This document shows positions 9,541-19,333 of a stretch of 64,000 nt of DNA, one piece after another (position 1 is the stretch's first letter; every line of letters starts with the position of its first letter). The stretch is from an uncultured Bacteroides sp. (lineage in GTDB: Bacteria > Bacteroidota > Bacteroidia > Bacteroidales > Bacteroidaceae): NCBI RefSeq assembly GCF_963676325.1, contig NZ_OY781099.1, positions 3,844,001-3,908,000 of the forward strand. Reading direction: 5' to 3'. The notes below the pieces were generated by a model, which saw nothing but the letters and a program-made list of their open reading frames with translations, was not told the origin of the DNA and searched no databases. The translations under genes were made by a program, and so were the position numbers.

Positions 9541-9771
9541 CTAATAAAACTCCTCTTTGATTGTTGATAAAAGGATAATTCTTCTTAACTGGAGTAAAAA
9601 AGGATGGTAACAAACTCATAAATAAGCATATAACACTTTTTAACTCACATTTTCTATTTTGAGGGACAACTTATAAGGTTGTTTTCTGACAAGACGTTTT
9701 ACTTTTCGAGTTAACTATTTGATTATAAGCCGCGGAAAAATTATATCCACCCCCTATAAAAACAAAAAACA
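9541..9771. other. Intergenic, no gene seen
   Basis: Part of the 384-bp gap between the DUF4954 gene and fumarase. It is AT-rich with no open frame supported on either strand. It holds upstream promoter DNA for fumarase, and the terminator of the DUF4954 gene follows at 9772. Confidence 0.6.
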
Positions 9772-9802
9772 CCATCTGTTTTTCCGCAAAGGAAACAGAT
9801 GG
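9772..9802 (-). terminator. Terminator after the hflX-DUF4954 unit
   Basis: CCATCTGTT (9772-9780) pairs perfectly with AACAGATGG (9794-9802) across a short loop that itself pairs (TCC/GGA). It lies about 80 bp beyond the stop of the DUF4954 gene. Confidence 0.7.
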
Positions 9803-9884
9803 CATTTTCCGTTATATTTCAACCAACAACTTTGGGATATCTGATTAGTATCTAAATTCCCCTAAACTCCTGAAATGTTTATCA

Positions 9885-11873
9885 TCAAGATAAATGAGTG
9901 ATTCGGTTAATCAGCTCATTTCCTAAACTTGTTTTTTCTTCTATATGCTTAAGCACAGCTGTTACAAAAGGATTGCTTTCAAAGTCGCCCCGTACCTGTT
10001 CAAAATCAAGTTCCTTATCTTCACGATTTCCGTCGGCACCAAACCCGGTCATTGCCGATAGAGAAAACTCTTTCTTGGCATCAGCATACACCATTTCGTC
10101 GAGTCCAACAACAGATTCTTTCCACTTGTTTACAATATTAATAACATCATTTGCTGTTATTTCATCGGGATTCAATTTGTAGAATTCCTGAATTTTATTA
10201 TATGCCCATGTCCATTCATAGGTATAGTAGTTATTATGCATAGCCTCAAAGCCACTATTGATATCATCTAACCGGTTAATGGTTCCGTTTTCTATTCCGT
10301 CGAGCAGTTTATCAATCTCACTTTTGGGAGCTATTAGTCCGGAAATATCCACCCACTCTCCTACTCCAATCTCGGTCTCGGGTTTTAAACGGGCACGTAT
10401 TTCCTCAGAGTTCTGAAAGTTAATACCTTCAAGACGTTTTATAATGGAGTTGCCTAGAAATTTATGAATAGCTATCTCATAAAACTTAATACCTTTATTC
10501 AAAGAGCTATTTTTAATTTTGGCACTTTGAAAAGAATAGATCTCTGATGTCTCACCAGAAACACGTTTTAATTCTTTCAGAACCGTCCGTCCTTTAAACA
10601 TTTTCTGGATAGTATACGGGCTAAGCAGGTTATAATTAATAAAATCGAGCTTATTCGGATCTTTCCGTTTATCACGTTTCGGCCACTTCTGTGCATCACG
10701 TATTGTACCTACACTCCGAAGATTGACCCCGGGAACAAGATAAGTTGTATTTCTCTGTTCAATCAGATATGAGAACGGCAGGTTAGATGTATCAGCATGG
10801 TTCACATGGCGTCCCATTACTAAAGAGAAAGCCCCTACTCGTGCAGGCCAGAGAATGTATGAATCAGAGGTCGTTTTAGCACCACGTTCCAGAGTTCCCT
10901 GATGGATTGGGCCCAGCTTATACATGTGGTTACTTTGATTGGAACCGGAACCTGCATTCATGAATGAGAACATACCTGCAATAAGTAACGTAGACTTATG
11001 GTGAGTAACGGTAAACGGACCTGCAAAGATAGCACATGCTTCACCATTCTCTCCCTGACAATTGCTAAAGAACAATGAATCGGAAGCTGAATAGTTATGT
11101 CCTAACTGACAAGCCTGCCCCACAAAACAACGTGACAACATAGCTCCATCGTCCACATTAGAACCTGAAGATATAATAAAGTCCTCACAAATCACACCGT
11201 AACCTATATGAACTGGTGCATCAGCATTACTATTAATGCTACCGTTCTTCAGTCGGCAAGCACCTTCAATATGACAATTATCACCTACACGAATATTCTT
11301 GATTGACCCGGTATTGACAATCATCACATTAGAACCAATAGAACCAATATCCGAAGCATGCTTGTTTGAATAAAAATCGGTAATTTCCTTCATCCGGCTT
11401 ATCAGTTCCGGACGATGACGATAAAGAGCCAGAATATATGCCTGATGAGCAGACAGCTTATCGTTAATGAGTACTTCACGGCCACCGGTTTCATTTAAAA
11501 CAGCAACTTCCACCCCATTTCCAAAAGTGCTTAATCCATCTACCAGGATAATATCTACATTCTCTATAAATGTGTGGTTGCCTATCACGTAGTTTGCAAT
11601 GTAATTCTGAATGTTTTCAATGCAGCAACAATCGCCGATAGTTACATTGTGAAGCGTAACATGCCTTAGTCCGGAATGTTTCTTTATTCCACCAGCCAAG
11701 GTAAATTCCCCGTCGAAAGACCCTAGTTTTACATCCCCCGAAAAACGTGTATGATGTATATATTCAGTTTTAAAATTCTCCGACACAAGTACTTTATTCC
11801 AATCGTCGGCCAAACAAGACTGACTCTTTAGCTGAAGAACTTCATCCTCAGTAAGTAAACGGTATGCTTTCAT
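9885..11873 (-). CDS. DUF4954 protein with left-handed beta-helix
   Basis: 662 residues, the size I recall for the Bacteroidales DUF4954 family. Residues about 60-400 show repeating hexapeptide-like turns (for example VIGNHTFIENVDII, NVMIVNTGSIKNIRVGDNCHIEGAC, PVHIGYGVICEDFIIS), which implies a left-handed beta-helix like acyl- and nucleotidyl-transferases of the LbetaH class. The remaining third is helical and charged. The reaction is unknown; I see no nucleotidyltransferase motif. It has no signal peptide, so it is cytoplasmic. The start is 17 bp downstream of hflX, so both are expected on one transcript. Confidence 0.8.
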   Translation of the reverse strand: MKAYRLLTEDEVLQLKSQSCLADDWNKVLVSENFKTEYIHHTRFSGDVKLGSFDGEFTLAGGIKKHSGLRHVTLHNVTIGDCCCIENIQNYIANYVIGNHTFIENVDIILVDGLSTFGNGVEVAVLNETGGREVLINDKLSAHQAYILALYRHRPELISRMKEITDFYSNKHASDIGSIGSNVMIVNTGSIKNIRVGDNCHIEGACRLKNGSINSNADAPVHIGYGVICEDFIISSGSNVDDGAMLSRCFVGQACQLGHNYSASDSLFFSNCQGENGEACAIFAGPFTVTHHKSTLLIAGMFSFMNAGSGSNQSNHMYKLGPIHQGTLERGAKTTSDSYILWPARVGAFSLVMGRHVNHADTSNLPFSYLIEQRNTTYLVPGVNLRSVGTIRDAQKWPKRDKRKDPNKLDFINYNLLSPYTIQKMFKGRTVLKELKRVSGETSEIYSFQSAKIKNSSLNKGIKFYEIAIHKFLGNSIIKRLEGINFQNSEEIRARLKPETEIGVGEWVDISGLIAPKSEIDKLLDGIENGTINRLDDINSGFEAMHNNYYTYEWTWAYNKIQEFYKLNPDEITANDVINIVNKWKESVVGLDEMVYADAKKEFSLSAMTGFGADGNREDKELDFEQVRGDFESNPFVTAVLKHIEEKTSLGNELINRITHLS

Positions 11874-11890
11874 GTTATTATCTACTCTAT

Positions 11891-13135
11891 TTATTCATTC
11901 GTATCTTCATCGTAAATCTGGAAAAGAAAATCGTTATAAGGGAAACGTTGCACATGCAATTCCTTGACCCTGTTATAAAGGAGTTCTTTCAACTCTTCTA
12001 TATTCTCTTTTTCACGTGCTGAGATAAAAAGACAATTCTCGTTAAGCTTTGCCATCCATGTATTCTTCAGCTCTTCCAGCGTTCTATTCTCTTTTGTCTT
12101 AGGAGTAAGATCATCCTCATCTTTCTTCACATAAGTATATGCATCGATTTTATTGAAAATAAGAATGCAAGGTTTGCTACCTCCACCTATATCATTCAAT
12201 GTTTTGCTCACCACCTCAATTTGCTCTTCAAATCCCGGATGAGAAATATCCACTACATGCAATAGAAGATCCGCCTCCCTTACTTCATCCAGTGTTGATT
12301 TAAACGAATCAACCAGATCGGTTGGTAGTTTGCGGATAAAACCGACTGTATCGGTAAGCAAAAAAGGCAAATTATTAACAATCATCTTCCGGACAGTAGT
12401 ATCCAGTGTAGCAAAGAGTTTATTTTCAGCAAAGACCTCACTTTTAACCAGCAAATTCATTAATGTAGACTTTCCTACATTGGTGTACCCCACCAATGCA
12501 ACACGGATCATTTTCCCTCGGTTCTTGCGCTGAGTTGCTTTCTGCTTGTCAATATCAAGAAGTTGTTGTTTAAGGAGGGACATTCGGTTAAGGATGATCC
12601 GCTTATCCATCTCGAGCTGTGTTTCACCAGGCCCACGAAGTCCCACAGAACCTCCCTTACCACCACCAGAACCACCACTTTGTCTCTCCAAGTGGGTCCA
12701 TAAGCGGGTTAAGCGAGGCAGCATGTATTTATATTGCGCTAATTCTACCTGCGTCTTGGCATTAGCCGTTTGAGCGCGCATAGCAAAAATATCGAGTATC
12801 AATGAAGTACGGTCAAGTATCTTTACCTGTAATTCGCCCTCTATATTACGTATTTGTTTGGCAGATAGTTCATCATCAAAGATGACCATCCCAATTTCAT
12901 TTTCTTCAATATATTCTTTTATTTCCTGCAATTTACCCTTTCCAACGAAAGTCACAGAGTTTGCAGTATCAAGTCTTTGCGTAAAATTACGCACCACTTC
13001 CGCCCCTGCCGTCTCAGCAAGAAATGCCAGTTCATCAAGGTATTCAATCGTCTTTCGCTCATCCTGTGTCTGAGTGATTAGAGCCACCAGAACAGCCTTC
13101 TCTGTTTGCGCTTCGGAAATTACAAATTCTTTCAT
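11891..13135 (-). CDS. hflX: Ribosome-associated GTPase HflX
   Basis: 414 residues. The N-terminal HflX domain (about 1-170) ends in the Gly-rich linker GGSGGGKGG and the segment GLRGPGETQLEMDKR, both typical. The GTPase domain follows: G1 GYTNVGKST near 213, G3 DTVGFIRKLP near 260, G4 NKID near 330. HflX binds ribosomes and splits stalled 70S or 100S particles under stress. It has its own -7 box and is followed closely by the DUF4954 gene. Confidence 0.96.
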   Translation of the reverse strand: MKEFVISEAQTEKAVLVALITQTQDERKTIEYLDELAFLAETAGAEVVRNFTQRLDTANSVTFVGKGKLQEIKEYIEENEIGMVIFDDELSAKQIRNIEGELQVKILDRTSLILDIFAMRAQTANAKTQVELAQYKYMLPRLTRLWTHLERQSGGSGGGKGGSVGLRGPGETQLEMDKRIILNRMSLLKQQLLDIDKQKATQRKNRGKMIRVALVGYTNVGKSTLMNLLVKSEVFAENKLFATLDTTVRKMIVNNLPFLLTDTVGFIRKLPTDLVDSFKSTLDEVREADLLLHVVDISHPGFEEQIEVVSKTLNDIGGGSKPCILIFNKIDAYTYVKKDEDDLTPKTKENRTLEELKNTWMAKLNENCLFISAREKENIEELKELLYNRVKELHVQRFPYNDFLFQIYDEDTNE

Positions 13136-13159
13136 TTTCTGTATTTATATAAATGTGCA

Positions 13160-13167
13160 CAAATATA
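13160..13167 (-). promoter_or_regulatory. -7 box for hflX
   Basis: The minus strand reads TATATTTG 24 bp before the hflX ATG, an acceptable TAnnTTTG box. No good -33 element is seen. Confidence 0.5.
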
Positions 13168-13544
13168 CATGATTAAATGATTATAACCACACAGTCGTTC
13201 AAAAATGTATTCATTACCTTAAATTATTCGGACAGCATAAAGTATATAACATCTATCTGTATAGAAAAGATCATTAGTGGTGACAAACTTATAAAATAAC
13301 TTCTTTTATATGTCTTGTGCAAAAATTTGTCACCCCTGCTACCAAAGGGTTTCAGAAGGAAGTGTCCTGTTACCCCCTAAAAAACAACTAGAAGTTTTTT
13401 AGTTTTTCAAGAATATTACGTTCATTATTCATCCAGAAGCTAAACAGTTGGTTATCTTTCAGTTGCATATATTTTAAATCATTAAATCCACTTTCTATAG
13501 AATTACTGGACTAATGCTATTGTACGAATATGTTATTAACAAAG
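13168..13544. other. Intergenic with distant inverted repeat and a short degraded frame
   Basis: No intact gene. GGTGACAAA at 13279-13287 is the exact inverse of TTTGTCACC at 13326-13334, with 38 nt between. On the minus strand, 13388-13510 is a 40-codon stop-bounded frame with protein-like composition (contains KDNQLFSFWMNNERNILEKL) but no start context or domain. It may be the tail of a lost gene. Confidence 0.35.
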
Positions 13545-13577
13545 AGAGAGACTATCCATTTACTGGATAGCCTCTCT
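13545..13577 (-). terminator. Terminator of first SusCD pair
   Basis: AGAGAGACTATCC (13545-13557) pairs with GGATAGCCTCTCT (13565-13577) with one mismatch and a 7-nt loop. It lies 36 bp beyond the SusD stop. Confidence 0.75.
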
Positions 13578-13612
13578 TATAATGTAAATATGTAAAGTCA
13601 AATAGATGGAGA

Positions 13613-15085
13613 CTACTGAACGCCTGAACGAGTATCCCACCACATTTTCTGGCCCCAGAAATCATCCACAACCTTAGCAACAGATGCTGCAGAATTAGTA
13701 CCATTCAATGATGTTTCTGTTGCAGGATAAGGGTATCTTAAAGGTGACACATTATGTCCTGTGTATGTAGACGCAGGAGCTACATAATTTGTAGTTGGAA
13801 CACCTGTTCTTCTATACAATGACCATGCTTCCATACCTTGCTTAAATAAAGAAATCCATTCTTGCAAGTATAATTGGTTATTGGTACCATCGTATAAAGC
13901 AGGACCAGCCAAATAAGTAGCTATTGCAGCATCTGCAACACCATTCTCTTGCAATGAAAGAGTTACAGCCTTTTCGTATGCAGCTTTTGCTGTAGAGCCC
14001 GTAGCCCATCCTAGTTTTGAAGCCTCTGCAATATCAAAGTATGTTTCACAAGCACGGAAATAAGGAGTAAAGCCAGCAGCATTCTCTCTGAATCTAGCAC
14101 CAATACGTGATATTGTTGTTAAATTAGGCTGAGACTTAGCACCAATGGTAAACCCTCTGTATTGACCATCAGAAGTTGCTGGTAAAGCATAAACTGAAAG
14201 ACGAGGATCACTTAAAGAGCTTAATGTATTGATCATTACATCACTTACTCCATGGTCATCACGTCCAGTTGAGTATTTGTCTGTATACCATGGTTCCAAA
14301 TAAGGTTTAGAACCTGGCCACATGTAAAATGCATTATCATCATTCGAGCTTATAACCGGATACTTTGATGGATTAGCTAAAATTTCTTCTACTGTAGCTT
14401 TAGCCAATGAAGCGTTAACGCCAGATATACGCATAGCTAAACGTAAACGTAAAGAGTTGCAATATTTTTGCCATTTAGCAATTTTACCATTGTAAATAGC
14501 ATCACCTGATGATAAAGAGCTCACGTTACCACTACCAGCTTTCGCCAATGAGTCTGCAGCACTTTTAAGTTCTGCTAACATTCCCGGATAAATAGTCTCT
14601 TGGGTATCATACTTTGAAAGTAAAACACCATTACTTATCTTAAGTGCATCAGTATATGGAACATCTCTCCAGGTATCAGTTGTGATTTGCATCATTTGCA
14701 TCTCAAAAACTTTTGCAATACCGTATATTCCCGGTGAATTCTGAGCAACAGCTTTAGTTTCTACTATACGAAGATTATTCATGGTTCTGTATAGGTAGAA
14801 CCACTTATTCTCTACTACAGAAGGACGGTATACATATTTAGCTTCATCGATATACTGTATTTTAGCTAATTGTCCGCTATAAGTACTTGGTTCGTTCATA
14901 TCGCACCATGGATCAAAAAGATTCGTTGATGCATATTGTAAACAAAATGTAAGGATATTGGCAGCCGGTGCATCGGTTGAGTTATCTGGATCTGAATTAA
15001 CTTCATCAAACGAGCTTGTACATCCAGAGAATAGGAATGCAAGCAAAACCATTGATAAAGAAATATTTAAACTATATTTTTTCAT
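13613..15085 (-). CDS. SusD-like lipoprotein (SusD/RagB_2 type), locus 1
   Basis: 490 residues with a lipoprotein signal (MKKYSLNISLSMVLLAFLFSGC, Cys22). After the Cys comes the SusD-typical FDEVNSDPDNST segment. The sequence resembles the SusD/RagB_2 (SusD_2) branch: a TTDTWRDVPYTDAL helix near 130-150 and a C-terminal WISLFKQGMEAWSLYRRTG. SusD proteins are surface lids over SusC barrels that capture ligand. It is 18 bp downstream of its SusC. The SusD_2 branch includes peptide- as well as glycan-linked systems, so the ligand cannot be assigned. No enzyme is encoded alongside. Confidence 0.9.
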   Translation of the reverse strand: MKKYSLNISLSMVLLAFLFSGCTSSFDEVNSDPDNSTDAPAANILTFCLQYASTNLFDPWCDMNEPSTYSGQLAKIQYIDEAKYVYRPSVVENKWFYLYRTMNNLRIVETKAVAQNSPGIYGIAKVFEMQMMQITTDTWRDVPYTDALKISNGVLLSKYDTQETIYPGMLAELKSAADSLAKAGSGNVSSLSSGDAIYNGKIAKWQKYCNSLRLRLAMRISGVNASLAKATVEEILANPSKYPVISSNDDNAFYMWPGSKPYLEPWYTDKYSTGRDDHGVSDVMINTLSSLSDPRLSVYALPATSDGQYRGFTIGAKSQPNLTTISRIGARFRENAAGFTPYFRACETYFDIAEASKLGWATGSTAKAAYEKAVTLSLQENGVADAAIATYLAGPALYDGTNNQLYLQEWISLFKQGMEAWSLYRRTGVPTTNYVAPASTYTGHNVSPLRYPYPATETSLNGTNSAASVAKVVDDFWGQKMWWDTRSGVQ

Positions 15086-15103
15086 ATCAATATTTTTTAG
15101 TAA

Positions 15104-18100
15104 TTAAAATGTTAGACCAAGTTTTATACCAAAACTACGTGAAGGAGGATAAGAATTAGATTCAAGTCCTACACCCGCATTTCCGTTAGATTCAGTTGAC
15201 TCAGGGTCAATGTGTGATTTGTTCGAAGAAGAAACCCACAGGATAGCAAGATTACTTCCAATAAGAGACACATTAGCTGCTTTAATACATTTTGTTTTAG
15301 CTAACATTGATTTTGGGAATGTATATGTAAGATGCAATTCACGCAATTTCAAGTATGAACCATCAAATACACTTAACTCATGATTAGAATAATATGATTC
15401 ATAAAAATCTTGTGCAGATACACCGATAGTATTGGTCTTACCATCTGCTGTAACGCATTTATACCCTGTCATTACGTCTTTACCAACTACGATAGCTCTT
15501 TCACGGATATCACCCTTTGCTGTAAAGTCTAATATACCGGTGTAAGCTCCAAACATTTCTGATACACTGAACATGTCACCACCTTTACGCATATCAAGTA
15601 AGAAACCAAAGCTTAGATTTTTGTAAGAAAGTTCACTACGTAAACCACCTGTCCAATCTGGAGCTACATCTCCTAACTTCATATTTGATTGCAATTTAGG
15701 AAGTCCGTTAGTGCCGATTACAACTTCACCTTTATCATTTCTAACCATTCCCTTTGCATAAATACTTCCCCAGCCTTGTCCAGGAATAGCATAAACGTAG
15801 GTACTCCAGTCTGATCCAAGAGTATAAGACTGCAAATCTCCATATAGGCTATTGATCTTACTTCTATCCTTTGCCCAGTTTAAAGATACATTCCAGTTTA
15901 AGCCTTTCGCATTTTTAATAATGTCTCCACTTAACTGAATTTCTAAACCTTTGTTAGCAATTTCACCAGCATTGATTAACATTGAGTTATAACCAGTAGT
16001 TCTGGAAACAGCAACATTCATAATCTGGTTAGTTGTTTTCTTTGCGTAATATGCCATATCAAGAGTTAAGCGTTTCTGGAAGAAAGCAGCTTCAAGACCT
16101 ATTTCCTTTGTTATAACACTTTCCGGCTTAAGATTTGTTGCTGGATAAGTTGTAGGAAGATGGAATTGTGAAACTCCATTAAATGTATTATCCTCTGATG
16201 TATAATATGCTGCAGTTCTATATGCTTCTGTAGCAGAACCAATTTTAGCCCAGCTTGCACGTATCTTCAAATAATTCAATACATCAGACTGTAATGACCT
16301 AAATGTTGCAGTAGGAATCCAGCTTGCACTAACTGATGGATAGAAAAATGAATCCTTGATTGTTGAACTCCAGTCCTGACGAGCACTCATGTCTACATAA
16401 GCCATTCCTTTATATCCTAAAGAAGCCTGTCCGTAAACACTGTTTGAACGAATCCAAGAATGGTCCATAGAATTAACAGGACTACCTTTTACATTTGAAA
16501 TAGTGTACAACTCTGGAATAGTCAATGCATCAGCACCTAAACCAGCAGATTGCCATTTTACATTTCGGTAATTAGCTCCAGCCAAAGCATCAACTGATAA
16601 ATCACCAAATGTTTTATCAAAGTAACCAACGAAATCAGCATTTATCTCTGACTGAGTTTGATTATATAATCTAAAATATCCATCCAGATAATCAGGACTA
16701 GAAGCTACTACTGAATTTTGTTTAGTATCATAATAATCAAATCCTAGTCTACCTTCAAATTTCAAATAACTTAGAGGTTTAACATATAAAGATGTTTTTC
16801 CAAACAAACGATTACGTTCATAACCATTCGTATTCTTGTTTACAGTCCAATATGGATTAGCATGATATGCTGAATTCCAGTTGTAATGATTACCATCAAC
16901 GTCATAATCTTGCCAATGAGCCTTAAGATCTTTGATATCTACCTGACGTCCAAACCACTGAAGCAAAGATTGAAGTGGATTACTAGGTCCATAACCAGAT
17001 ACAGGCAAGTTATCACTTTCTGTACGAGTATAATCCATAGACAAGTCATAACTTACATACTTATTAAAGTCCATTGTTGTCTTTAACTGTCCGTTATATC
17101 TTTTTTGGTCCGTATTTGGAACTGTACCTTTCTGATCACGATATCCCAAAGATACACGAGTAGAAGATTTCTCTGTTTGTGTTGCAAAAGAGACATTATG
17201 GTTCAAAGAATAACCTGTTGTAAAGAAGTCTTTCACATTATTAGGATGTGAAACCCAATCAGTAGCAGTATATGCGCCATTCTTATAAGGTGAATTATAC
17301 TGAGGAACTTTTAGTCCGATATCTAAACGAGGACCCCAGCTCTCATCCATTTGGTTATTTACACCATTATAATTAAAACCAGAACCAGAATCATATCCAC
17401 CTATAGCATAGTCCTGATAAGTACCTTTATATCCGTCTGCTTTAGCTTGACCATAAAAATATTCATCACCTAAATATCCTTGTCCATACTTATTTTGCAA
17501 AGGCATAATATTGTAAACCTGATCAACACTAAAATTCCCATCATACTGAACAGTTATTCCTTTATCCTTTTTTTTGCCACTTTTAGTAGTAATGAGAATT
17601 ACACCTTTACCAGCACGCATACCATAAAGAGCAGCAGAACCACCTTTCAATACAGAAACAGATTCTATATCATCTGGATTAATATCATAAAGTCCAGAAC
17701 CCATATCAACAGATCCACCTCGTCCGTCACTATTCATTTTATTTGAATATTGATCGTTAGCGATAGGCACTCCATCAACTACAATTAAAGGTTCATTGCT
17801 ACCAAACGAACTATTACCACGTATTGTTATACGTGATGAAGCACCAATTGCACCTCCGGTAGAAGCGATTTGCACACCTGCAACTTTACCAGATAATGAA
17901 TTTGCAACATTCATTTGCCCAACTTTCGTCAATTCCTCTGATTTAACTTCCTGTACTGCATAACCAAGAGATTTCTTTTCACGAGAAACTCCCATTGCAG
18001 TTACAACAATTTCACTAACAACTTGCGCATCTGATGCAAGTACAATTTTTAGTGTTGGTTTGATTGCAACTTCAGCCGTTTTCATACCAATAAACGAAAC

Positions 18101-18322
18101 AACTAAAGATTTAGCCGAACCAGGAACATTAGACAAAACAAATTTACCATCAAGATCAGTAATAGACCCTACAGTTGTTCCTTTCACTAGAATAGACGCT
18201 CCAACAACAGGTTGTCCGTCTTCTTGTGAGACAACAACACCTGTTACCCGTGAATTTTGAGCGGTTACCAGACCTATGCCTACAAAAAGGCATGTCAATA
18301 ACAACATTAATTTTCTTTTCAT
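15104..18322 (-). CDS. SusC/RagA TonB-dependent outer-membrane transporter, locus 1
   Basis: 1072 residues from the ATG at 18322 (MKRKLMLLLTCLFVGIG...). I prefer this to the in-frame ATG nine codons upstream, because the neighbouring paralogue starts at the same motif. Order: signal peptide (1-22), carboxypeptidase-regulatory-like domain (about 24-105), SusC linker with EIVVTAMGVSREKKSLGYA, TonB plug with PLIVVDGVPIAND and SVLKGGSAALYGMRAGKGVILITTK split by short gaps, then a 22-strand barrel ending in Phe (LGLTF). There is no STN domain, so no direct anti-sigma signalling is expected. It imports a ligand captured by the SusD partner, powered by TonB. Its 5' leader and N-terminus closely match the SusC gene at 21964. 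Confidence 0.95.
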   Translation of the reverse strand: MKRKLMLLLTCLFVGIGLVTAQNSRVTGVVVSQEDGQPVVGASILVKGTTVGSITDLDGKFVLSNVPGSAKSLVVSFIGMKTAEVAIKPTLKIVLASDAQVVSEIVVTAMGVSREKKSLGYAVQEVKSEELTKVGQMNVANSLSGKVAGVQIASTGGAIGASSRITIRGNSSFGSNEPLIVVDGVPIANDQYSNKMNSDGRGGSVDMGSGLYDINPDDIESVSVLKGGSAALYGMRAGKGVILITTKSGKKKDKGITVQYDGNFSVDQVYNIMPLQNKYGQGYLGDEYFYGQAKADGYKGTYQDYAIGGYDSGSGFNYNGVNNQMDESWGPRLDIGLKVPQYNSPYKNGAYTATDWVSHPNNVKDFFTTGYSLNHNVSFATQTEKSSTRVSLGYRDQKGTVPNTDQKRYNGQLKTTMDFNKYVSYDLSMDYTRTESDNLPVSGYGPSNPLQSLLQWFGRQVDIKDLKAHWQDYDVDGNHYNWNSAYHANPYWTVNKNTNGYERNRLFGKTSLYVKPLSYLKFEGRLGFDYYDTKQNSVVASSPDYLDGYFRLYNQTQSEINADFVGYFDKTFGDLSVDALAGANYRNVKWQSAGLGADALTIPELYTISNVKGSPVNSMDHSWIRSNSVYGQASLGYKGMAYVDMSARQDWSSTIKDSFFYPSVSASWIPTATFRSLQSDVLNYLKIRASWAKIGSATEAYRTAAYYTSEDNTFNGVSQFHLPTTYPATNLKPESVITKEIGLEAAFFQKRLTLDMAYYAKKTTNQIMNVAVSRTTGYNSMLINAGEIANKGLEIQLSGDIIKNAKGLNWNVSLNWAKDRSKINSLYGDLQSYTLGSDWSTYVYAIPGQGWGSIYAKGMVRNDKGEVVIGTNGLPKLQSNMKLGDVAPDWTGGLRSELSYKNLSFGFLLDMRKGGDMFSVSEMFGAYTGILDFTAKGDIRERAIVVGKDVMTGYKCVTADGKTNTIGVSAQDFYESYYSNHELSVFDGSYLKLRELHLTYTFPKSMLAKTKCIKAANVSLIGSNLAILWVSSSNKSHIDPESTESNGNAGVGLESNSYPPSRSFGIKLGLTF

Positions 18323-18378
18323 AAATTCTCTCTTAAAGTTTAATTCCATAATTATACTTACTTTACTCTAACATTTTG

Positions 18379-18386
18379 CAAAGGTA
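18379..18386 (-). promoter_or_regulatory. -7 box of SusC locus 1
   Basis: The minus strand reads TACCTTTG (TAnnTTTG) 56 bp before the start at 18322. The surrounding sequence, including the GCAAA block and the leader, is homologous to the corresponding site at 25175. Confidence 0.6.
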
Positions 18387-19280
18387 TGAATAAAAACTAA
18401 ATAAAAAACTATTTTCCTTAATTCACGGTGTTTTACTTTCATTTTAACACATAAATAATACATTTAAAAACATAAAATTCAAAATACAAACATATTTTTA
18501 TCATAAAAACATATATACATTAAATTCAAATAATTATCAATGCAATAAGTATAGGTTTATTGCTTTCGTTTTGATTAAATATACACCAATAATACATCTT
18601 TTTGATTTAAAAAAAAAGATATTAGAACTTATGTTTTTACAAATACAGATTAATCAGGATGAACTTCTTTAGTAATAAAAACAAATAAGAAAGTTATCAA
18701 TATAAATCATTGAAAATCAATGATTATATAGAATTTACATTTTAATAAATAAAATATTTATTTCAACAGCAATAAATCTAAATTCTCCAATAATAAAAGA
18801 ATATAAGAATATATTATTTTATATAATTATTATAAAAAGAAAGGATAAATAAGGGTAGATCCTACAACTTTAATATTAAAAAAAGACAAGGAGTTCTTAT
18901 GTTTTTAAGGAATTTATATTTCTAGTTAAATAAAGTAATAGAAGTCATATCCATAGCAATATTTTGACTTAAATGAATTCTGATAATAATCTCCTAAGAT
19001 TAATTCATCAGATTAGTTAAAGAAAGTAATTGTAAGTATTCTAGTTTAATTTTCGGTTAAATATTTTGTAATAATATCTATTTTTAAGTATGAATTATAA
19101 AAATAAATATTTAAATGTTAAATATTGCACACCAATTATTACATAAAAAGAAATATCCATATTTATCTTCTTTTGATAACATCTTTCATATATTGACATG
19201 AATCTCAACACAATAGATTTATCCGAATGAATAAAAATAGCTTTATCATATGGAGCTGTAGTCAACTTTATAAATAAAAA
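18387..19280. other. Long AT-rich gap, no gene seen
   Basis: About 0.9 kb of very AT-rich DNA with dense stops in all frames. It contains a few short palindromes, such as TCATTG/CAATGA near 18700. It separates the two SusCD loci and presumably carries upstream control DNA for locus 1. I could not find a direct-repeat operator or a small gene here. Confidence 0.6.
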
Positions 19281-19310
19281 AAGAGAGAACCTATTTCTAA
19301 GTTCTCTCTT
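19281..19310 (-). terminator. Terminator of SusCD locus 2
   Basis: AAGAGAGAAC (19281-19290) and GTTCTCTCTT (19301-19310) are perfect 10-bp arms with a 10-nt loop, directly downstream of the last lipoprotein gene. Confidence 0.8.
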
Positions 19311-19333
19311 TCATTTATATACCATATAGCTAA

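Noticed and set aside
15104..18322. SusC with sigma/anti-sigma signalling
   Set aside because: None of the three SusC proteins has an STN domain after the signal peptide, and no ECF sigma or anti-sigma gene is present.
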